This document shows, in pieces, positions 6,233-6,486 of a stretch of 6,486 nucleotides of DNA. Numbering within the stretch: position 1 is the stretch's first letter; each line of letters opens with the position of its first letter. This DNA is from Bacteroidales bacterium (GTDB lineage: Bacteria > Bacteroidota > Bacteroidia > Bacteroidales > DYOH01). The stretch lies in the NCBI GenBank assembly GCA_030632545.1, contig DAOVUO010000153.1, positions 1-6,486 on the forward strand, read 5' to 3'. The position numbers and the translations under genes were made by a program. The notes beneath the pieces are model-generated. The model made no database searches. It saw only the letters and a program-made list of their open reading frames with translations, and was not told the origin of the DNA.

Positions 6233-6486
6233 CTAAAGTTTTTCAATTTCGTCAACTAATAATCCAGTAGCAGCCACAATTGCATCTACGGGCATTCCAT
6301 ATTTTTTCATCTGACGAGCACTTTCATATACTTTTGCTAATGCCTTTTTTTCCTTGGCTAATGCTTCTTTCTCCTTAGCTAATGCTACTTCTTTCTGTCT
6401 GCGTTCGATTTCTATCTGATTTTTGAATGCTTTTTCAGCTTTTGTATAACCCTCTAATTCGGCTGTATCTAAAGAGTTTTTTAAAT
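6233..6486 (-). CDS. C-terminal part of a probable Rpn / PD-(D/E)XK nuclease family 'putative transposase', 5' end outside window
   Basis: The minus strand is open from the right edge to the TAG at 6235-6233, giving 83 codons of C-terminal sequence. It begins LKNSLDTAELEGYTKAEKAF, continues as a charged helix with three heptad-like repeats (ALAKEKE, ALAKEKK, ALAKVYE), and ends in a short conserved-looking helix pair, MKKYGMPVDAIVAATGL followed by VDEIEKL. A Lys/Glu-rich helix followed by a 'G-x-x-x-x-x-I-x-x-x-T-G-L-x-x-x-x-I-x-x-L' ending is typical of Bacteroidota Rpn-family recombination-promoting nucleases (PDDEXK_2 / transposase_31 type). The nuclease core lies off the right edge, so the catalytic residues cannot be checked and the assignment is tentative; another coiled-coil protein is possible. 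The gene converges on the siaC-like gene with a 46-bp gap and has no visible terminator. Confidence 0.6.
   Translation of the reverse strand, partial: LKNSLDTAELEGYTKAEKAFKNQIEIERRQKEVALAKEKEALAKEKKALAKVYESARQMKKYGMPVDAIVAATGLLVDEIEKL
6323..6385 (-). repeat. Three 21-bp in-frame repeats encoding coiled-coil heptads
   Basis: Units at 6323-6343, 6344-6364 and 6365-6385 have a 21-bp period. The last two agree at 17 of 21 bases; the first is diverged and shares mainly the gctaatgc end. Each encodes one heptad of the ALAKEKx type, so the array can gain or lose units without breaking frame or coiled-coil register. Confidence 0.65.

Overview
The window looks like a piece of an AT-rich Bacteroidota chromosome (Bacteroidales/Flavobacteriia-like). 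The evidence is the strong A/T bias at third codon positions, the absence of Shine-Dalgarno sequences before the starts, two perfect TAnnTTTG boxes of the Bacteroidota -7 type in the divergent intergenic region, and gene families typical of that phylum.

Layout: (1) 1-2840, minus strand: a large secreted glycoside hydrolase family 31 enzyme. It is open for 946 codons and runs off the left edge, so its C-terminus is missing. (2) 2841-3034: a divergent promoter region. (3) 3035-4648, plus: a YbiT-like ABC-F ATPase with one intact and one degraded ATP site. (4) 4727-5818, plus: a SiaB-family (DUF6272-type) GHKL-like protein kinase made of two tandem copies of the domain that usually occurs alone. 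(5) 5821-6186, plus: a SiaC-family (DUF1987-type) phosphoprotein two bases downstream, certainly in the same operon. (6) 6233-6486, minus, converging on the SiaC gene: the C-terminal 83 codons of a coiled-coil-tailed protein, probably an Rpn/PD-(D/E)XK 'putative transposase', cut by the right edge.

How the genes may work together: the SiaB/SiaC pair is a kinase and its substrate. In Pseudomonas aeruginosa, SiaB phosphorylates SiaC on Thr68, the phosphatase SiaA removes the phosphate, and unphosphorylated SiaC activates the diguanylate cyclase SiaD. Here neither a phosphatase nor a cyclase is visible next to the pair, the kinase is duplicated within one chain, and the residue aligned with Thr68 is a serine. 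The ABC-F gene lies 78 bp upstream on the same strand and could share a transcript, but a functional link is only a guess. The GH31 enzyme is an unrelated, divergently transcribed polysaccharide/oligosaccharide-processing gene.

The least ordinary features are the fused double SiaB domain next to SiaC and the coherent loss of one composite ATPase site in the ABC-F protein. No CRISPR array, RNA gene, complete insertion sequence or convincing intrinsic terminator was found.
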